Assembly (NCBI GenBank): GCA_025890175.1
Contig: JANPYM010000001.1
Location: 151,187-215,186 of the forward strand
DNA length: 64,000 nucleotides
Direction of reading: 5' to 3'
From: Ciborinia camelliae
Taxonomy: Eukaryota; Ascomycota; Leotiomycetes; Helotiales; Sclerotiniaceae
In this document: positions 59,137-64,000 of the stretch, piece after piece
Position numbering within the stretch: position 1 is the stretch's first letter
Layout of the letters: every line of letters starts with the position of its first letter
Notes under the pieces: model-generated
The model's database searches: none
The model's input: only the letters and a program-made list of their open reading frames with translations
Told to the model about the DNA's origin: nothing
Made by a program: the position numbers and the translations under genes

Positions 59137-60636
59137 ATGACGTCAAAAATCGCTCTCTTGTCATTTTTCGCGGTCGTTTACGGTCAACAGAAAGGCACTT
59201 ATCAAACAGAAACTCATCCAACTCTTACTTGGCAATCCTGTACCGCCAAAGGATCGTGCACCACAAACTCTGGAAGCGTCGTTCTCGATGGAAATTGGCG
59301 ATGGACTCATGGAGTAGGCACCACGACAAACTGCTATACGGGAAATACTTGGGATGCAACATTATGTCCTAATGATGCCACTTGTGCAACGAACTGTGCA
59401 TTAGATGGAGCCGACTATTCTGGAACCTACGGTATCACATCCAGTAGTAGCTCCTTGAGACTCAACTTCGTTACTCAATCATCACAGAAGAATGTTGGAT
59501 CTCGTGTTTACCTCTTGGCTGATAATACTCACTACAAGACCTTCAACCTCTTGAACCAAGAGTTTACATTTGATGTCGATGTCTCCCATCTACCTTGCGG
59601 ATTGAATGGCGCTGTTTACTTCGCCAATCTACCCGCCGATGGTGGTATCTCCTCGACCAATACCGCTGGTGCCCAATATGGTACTGGGTACTGTGACTCT
59701 CAGTGTCCTCGTGACATGAAGTTCATTGGTGGCCAGGTTAGTTTATACATACTCGTCGAATGGTAGATTGATGCTAATTACAGTGCTTTTATAGGCCAAC
59801 GTTGATGGCTGGGTACCATCCACCAACAACGCCAACACTGGTGTTGGTAACCACGGTTCATGCTGTGCTGAAATGGACATCTGGGAAGCAAATTCGATCT
59901 CCACTGCTGTCACTCCACACTCTTGTGATACAGTCACACCAACGGTCTGTACCGGCGATGCTTGCGGTGGCACCTATTCCTCATCACGATATGCCGGTAC
60001 TTGCGATCCCGATGGATGTGATTTCAACTCCTACCGCATGGGCAATAAGACCTTTTATGGCCCAGGTATGACTGTCAATACCAACTCTGTCTTCACTGTC
60101 GTTACTCAGGTAAGTTCTTTTCTAGTGATGAATAATCTTCAATCTTCATCTTATTCCCACTCGAATAATGATGAAAGCTCAACTAACATTATCACCAGTT
60201 CCTCACCACCGATGGCACCTCTTCAGGAACCCTCAACGAAATCAAACGTTTCTACGTCCAAAACGGCAAAGTAATCCCCAACTCCTACTCCACCATCTCC
60301 GGCGTGACGGGAAACTCGATCACGACAGCATATTGCACGGCGCAAAAGACTGCATTTGGCGACACCACCTCATTTGCCAACCACGGCGGTATGGCCTCCA
60401 TGTCCGCTGCTTTCAAATCTGGCATGGTGCTCGTGTTGTCGCTTTGGGATGATTATTATTCCAACATGCTTTGGCTCGACTCTACATATCCCACGACGAA
60501 TACGGCGCCCGGTGGTCCCAGAGGTACTTGTGCGACTACGTCTGGGGTTCCCGGTACGATCGAGGTTAGTGCTGCCAGTGCTTATGTTATCTATAGTAAC
60601 ATCAAGGTTGGGGCTATCAACTCTACTTATGGTTAA
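59137..60636 (+). CDS. cbh1: Secreted GH7 cellobiohydrolase (cellulose 1,4-beta-cellobiosidase)
   Basis: This is a GH7 retaining enzyme releasing cellobiose from cellulose chain ends. Exons 59137-59736, 59795-60109 and 60199-60636 encode 450 residues, the size of a lone catalytic domain with signal peptide. There is no linker or CBM1. The signal peptide [16 protein letters not shown] precedes QQ, the usual mature N-terminus. The catalytic signature [12 protein letters not shown] gives nucleophile Glu226, Asp228 and acid/base Glu231 with the family's 2/5 spacing. [20 protein letters not shown] and many paired Cys are typical of cellobiohydrolases rather than endoglucanases. Both introns are phase 0 with good signals. 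An in-frame ATG 66 bases upstream would spoil the signal peptide. Confidence 0.95.
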
Positions 60637-61345
60637 GAATGTCATGTGTTGGAAGTTTGGTGGGATGGATGATGATATACGAGGAGGATAAAACGCTCTT
60701 TATTGTTCTTCTGTGGCGGAGGAATGAAATCGAAAATTCTCGTTCGTTTTTGAGGGCTTGTTTATAGGAAGTATACTTTGTACATACAGTGCCCGTTCAG
60801 TACAAATTATTATATATTTTGCTTAATGAAGAGGTGCTGGAGGATTTTACTTTTGTGATGTATATTTGTTCGCGTATACGTGTTGCGAATTCATATGGAA
60901 GTCGCTTATTAATATCCTGCACCAGCTAGAGTAGTCCCAGATTCCCAAGAAAATTACTTCTTTTCTCCAATCGGAGTCCATATGTGTCACGACTTAAGAT
61001 ATATAGTCTCTCACATCAAGCTGAGGCATCAATGTATGTAAAAGCAACGAATTTTAATTTTGTATTATCTAGGTGGTGCGATTGGCGCATCTATATTTAA
61101 ACATACCTACGCATAAGTAATAAACATTAAAGAAATCCCCGGGTGTGCGGGTTGAGCATCAGACCTTCTATGCCATCCATTCAACTCCTCCACTCCCTTG
61201 ACTCCCTTGACTCCCTTGACCCCCCTTGACTCGCTTGACTCCCTTGACTTCCTTGACTTCCTTGACTTCCTACTACTCCGAACACCCTAATAGCTCTCTG
61301 TATCTTGTGACTCGTTTCTCTCCGGTACACTTGGGAGTACACTTA
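60637..61345. repeat. Intergenic region with CTCCCTTGA tandem repeat
   Basis: No gene is seen. The segment 61189-61270 is a tandem array of the 9-mer CTCCCTTGA (variants CTTCCTTGA, CCCCCTTGA, CTCGCTTGA). The first 200 bp are presumably the 3' end of the GH7 gene. The rest is AT-rich. Confidence 0.6.
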
Positions 61346-62251
61346 TCAAGCTGTTGGATCCTCATTCAGGCGCTTTGATGGACGCCGAGAAGGAGAGTCT
61401 TCACCATCAAGCGAGACGTTCGAAGACGGTGGTGCAGGACGTTTCCCCAATGAATGCTCCTCATGTTGTGCTTCCGACGACCCTGGTCGTTTTCTTGATT
61501 TCTTTGAAGCATCTTTCTTTAGGATCCAAATCCCCTCATTTGTCTTTTCGTTCACTTTATGTTCATAGATAAAAGCATTGATGTGCCACTCCCAGCGGAG
61601 CTTTATAGTCGTAGTCTCCCGGGCTTTCCGGATTGTTAACTTGAAATGTTCCAAGATTGCTTCTGGTACACCGTAGAGGACTATCTTCGGAGACGAGTCT
61701 TTGGTCCATACCCAATTCAATACCCGTTTAAACGCTTCGTCACGGTTGGGATTGTCGAAGGAGGCGAGAATATAAAAAAGTTCGGAAACTTGTGCCACAG
61801 TAATGTCAACTTCTTGCCGCATTGCGTTGAGATCAAAGCCTCGTGGTCTCCCAGCTTCGTTGAATATTGACACTATGTCATTCAGCTTATGAGAGTATTT
61901 CTCCGGCTCGTCAACTGACCCCCACAGAACCATAGTGATATATGCTAGTCGATATAAATCCACATGATCAAACAAGAGACAGATTTGCTTTTCACTCTCA
62001 GTCCGCCAGACATCCTTCCATAAACGTTCGGTCTCCTTTTTATTCGGGGATTCCTCTTTATAAGTCCTTGGAGGATCCCATACTCCATAAGGTTTTTCTC
62101 CATCTCTACGGGGTATCGATTCCGATCCCGGTATTGAATTTTCTAGATCCTCCTGGGTAGTCGCTTTGCTCGGGGTGCATTGCTTATTATCTTCGTTTCT
62201 TTCCAACATCGGATAAACCCGTTCAGGGGAGGAGGTAATTTGATCTGCCAT
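61346..62251 (-). CDS. Hypothetical protein, charged, probably nuclear
   Basis: I do not recognise this 301-residue protein. A Pro/Ser-rich start (MADQITSSPERVYPMLERNE) leads to a folded-looking middle: TERLWKDVWRTESEKQICLL, then DLYRLAYITMVLWGS, ILASFDNPNRDEAFKRVL and WEWHINAFIYEHKV. The tail is basic and Ser-rich (KKDASKKSRKRPGSS, PSRRPSKR), like a nuclear localisation signal. The ATG at 62251 is the first ATG in frame. The frame continues upstream to a possible acceptor (TTTCAG near 62324), so another 5' exon is possible. Even codon use and hydrophobic patterning argue that it is a real gene. Confidence 0.6.
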   Translation of the reverse strand: MADQITSSPERVYPMLERNEDNKQCTPSKATTQEDLENSIPGSESIPRRDGEKPYGVWDPPRTYKEESPNKKETERLWKDVWRTESEKQICLLFDHVDLYRLAYITMVLWGSVDEPEKYSHKLNDIVSIFNEAGRPRGFDLNAMRQEVDITVAQVSELFYILASFDNPNRDEAFKRVLNWVWTKDSSPKIVLYGVPEAILEHFKLTIRKARETTTIKLRWEWHINAFIYEHKVNEKTNEGIWILKKDASKKSRKRPGSSEAQHEEHSLGKRPAPPSSNVSLDGEDSPSRRPSKRLNEDPTA

Positions 62252-64000
62252 GGGATTTACAACTCCTGCTTGAAGTGTTTTGAGGTTGAGATGATGAGCC
62301 TTGCGAAATGGTTGTTCAGGCAACTGAAAGAGTATTTCTTAGTTGTTTCGGCTGTATTTAATCGACGGACAATAGCGGTCCCTAAGTTCAAGAGGTTGGC
62401 AGATGGGTATTGTTAATTTTGGAAATAAGAGCTGAACAATGAAGGTATATTCAATGGTTCAGTGTCGAAGTGTTCGTCGATAGGTGTTTCGGCCAGGAGA
62501 TAAACTTGTGTTAGAGAAAGTGTTTTCGGAACGCGGAGTATGAGAGGATGACGAAGGTATATTCGGTAGTTGAGTGTTGAGGTTTCTGTAGATATGGATG
62601 TGGTCGGAAGGTATCGCTGTGTCGGGCTGGATACAGTATTGTGGAAGAGGCTAGTATGAGAGGATAGTGAAGGAAGTATCCGTAGATATATTCCTGGGCC
62701 GCAAAATAATGTTGAGTTTGAGAAACTATGATGAAAAAGCCTAAGATAGGAGGAAAACGAAGGAATTCGCTTTGCTCTGTAGAGATTCCTGTATGCTGCG
62801 ATGTATTCCGAAAATGTATTCTGGAGATTCCAAAGTCAAACCAAGAGGGATATGTCGTTCCTATTGATGTACAAAACTCCCAGCAGTATTCTTTTCAAAG
62901 CCTTAAGAATGATTGTCAATGAGTCCTTAATGTGGAATTTTGACTCGAAAATATCTTCCAAGTCATTTTCCACTTGATTATGATTATAAAACAGCATTCA
63001 TGGGTATCAAAAACAAAAAAGTGTCCGCAAGTTAGCCATATGAATCGATTGTGGCTTGAAATGACTGGATTTGGTGAATTTGATCACATCTCTAACTCCA
63101 TTGCTAGTATCAGTGCACGTGATACCTGATCACTTGAAAGGTCCCAATCTGTCAGTGGTGGTAGGAGGTTTGGCTCCCCCTTCTCCCCAGCTGTTCGATA
63201 CTGTTAGAATCACTCAGGGTGATAGCATACGCGCGATGGTAGTGACCAATAAACGTATGGTATGCACTTGTTATGATTGATGATGATCTAAGGTTGTAGA
63301 CCGGGAGACCTACCTATATAGTCGCGGAATACACAAGTACAAAGGCACGCGGTCACGTGTGGCATTCATCATATGCCGCAACAAATACTAAGGTATATAC
63401 ATGTGAAGAATACGTTTCAGGCTTCATGGATTTCTGGCATCGCTCACAAGTCCTCCGGACAATCAAGATTAATGTCACTTCGTTCCACGTGACTTCGATT
63501 GCTTCTCAAAAATCCGGGACTCCTCGGGGGAAATTCTTTCCACTTCCACCGACAAGTCGTTCGAAAACACAAAAGCATAATTCAAAAACCAAGAATGTTA
63601 TTAACAAGCGGCTGCTGGTGTACTGTTGTCGATTTAACTCATCACAAGTACGTTCCTATAGATTCACATTGTCCAGACGATTTTCCGTAATCCGTTCACT
63701 TACGATGAATACCACATGGGTGAAACCTTTTACTGATTGTATCTGGAGGTCAAGTTATCATTGAAAACCGCCAGATTTCAACTGGCGTCCATCAATGCCA
63801 TGTATTCTTTAGTTGCCAATCTTAAGTGTGGATGATTCTCAGCTCCCACCATTCGTTCTGCGAATGCAAAACAACCCAGTCTGCGTCCAATTCTACCAAG
63901 TGAGGATTTTTTGTTGGATCGGCTACCATCCTATTACTTTCTCTACTGGCTTCAGACATAACAACTTCCATTGTGCTACGGTGTATTTCATATGCAAAAC
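62252..64000. other. Right-end region without a convincing gene
   Basis: Only short frames occur. One (63071-63280) has a stretch LFDTVRITQGDSIRAMVV that loosely recalls a cupredoxin-type entry segment. Another (63357-63764) has no recognisable motif, and the two do not join through obvious splice signals. Either a decayed gene or the edge of a gene extending past 64000 is possible. The leader of the minus-strand gene at 62251 lies at the left. Confidence 0.35.

Overview
The window is nuclear DNA of a filamentous ascomycete. Genes are split by short GT-AG introns (mostly 45-190 bp) with TACTAAC-like branch sites, and intergenic DNA is long and rich in microsatellites. The families present (Sec16, a fungal sacsin-like DUF3684 protein, a GAF hybrid histidine kinase, a LaeA-like methyltransferase, a GH3-GNAT fusion and a GH7 cellobiohydrolase) fit a plant-associated Pezizomycotina species. 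Leotiomycetes/Helotiales is my guess from general resemblance, not a demonstrated placement.

Layout. 0.7-6.7 kb: SEC16 (+), the ER exit-site scaffold. 7.8-9.6 kb: the mitochondrial tRNA-modification GTPase MSS1/GTPBP3 (+, 3 exons). 11.2-11.4 kb: a 70-residue acidic protein (-). 11.4-19.4 kb: an 8 kb gene-poor stretch full of TAGGTA-type and GATA/ATCC repeats. 19.4-23.6 kb: an FAD monooxygenase (-) and a LaeA-like methyltransferase (+), divergently transcribed. 24.7-25.4 kb: a 650 bp octamer minisatellite. 27.1-32.1 kb: a complete 1385-residue hybrid histidine kinase (+, 8 exons). 33.4-36.1 kb: a GYP7-type Rab GAP (+). 37.3-38.5 kb: a disordered Ser/Pro-rich protein (-) with a newly inferred last exon. 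40.5-42.0 kb: a nucleoside-hydrolase-like protein (-). 42.5-43.5 kb: an MMTAG2-like RS-rich protein (+). 44.4-49.8 kb: a sacsin-like giant protein (+) ending in an HExxH motif. 51.0-51.8 kb: a headless leucine-rich fragment (+). 52.2-54.2 kb: an Atg22-like transporter (-). 54.7-57.7 kb: a GH3-GNAT-GNAT fusion (+) whose active-site residues look lost. 59.1-60.6 kb: a secreted GH7 cellobiohydrolase (+). 61.3-62.3 kb: an unknown protein (-). The last 1.7 kb has no convincing gene.

How the genes work together. Most are housekeeping or signalling genes without an operon-like link: trafficking (SEC16, GYP7), mitochondrial translation (MSS1), sensing (histidine kinase), vacuolar export (Atg22-like). 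The right end (GH3-like, GH7) is carbohydrate-oriented. The divergent monooxygenase/methyltransferase pair is the only arrangement suggesting a small metabolic unit, and no synthase backbone gene is present. All exon models were worked out by hand from reading frame, splice signals and remembered family sequence. They need RNA-seq or alignment for confirmation.
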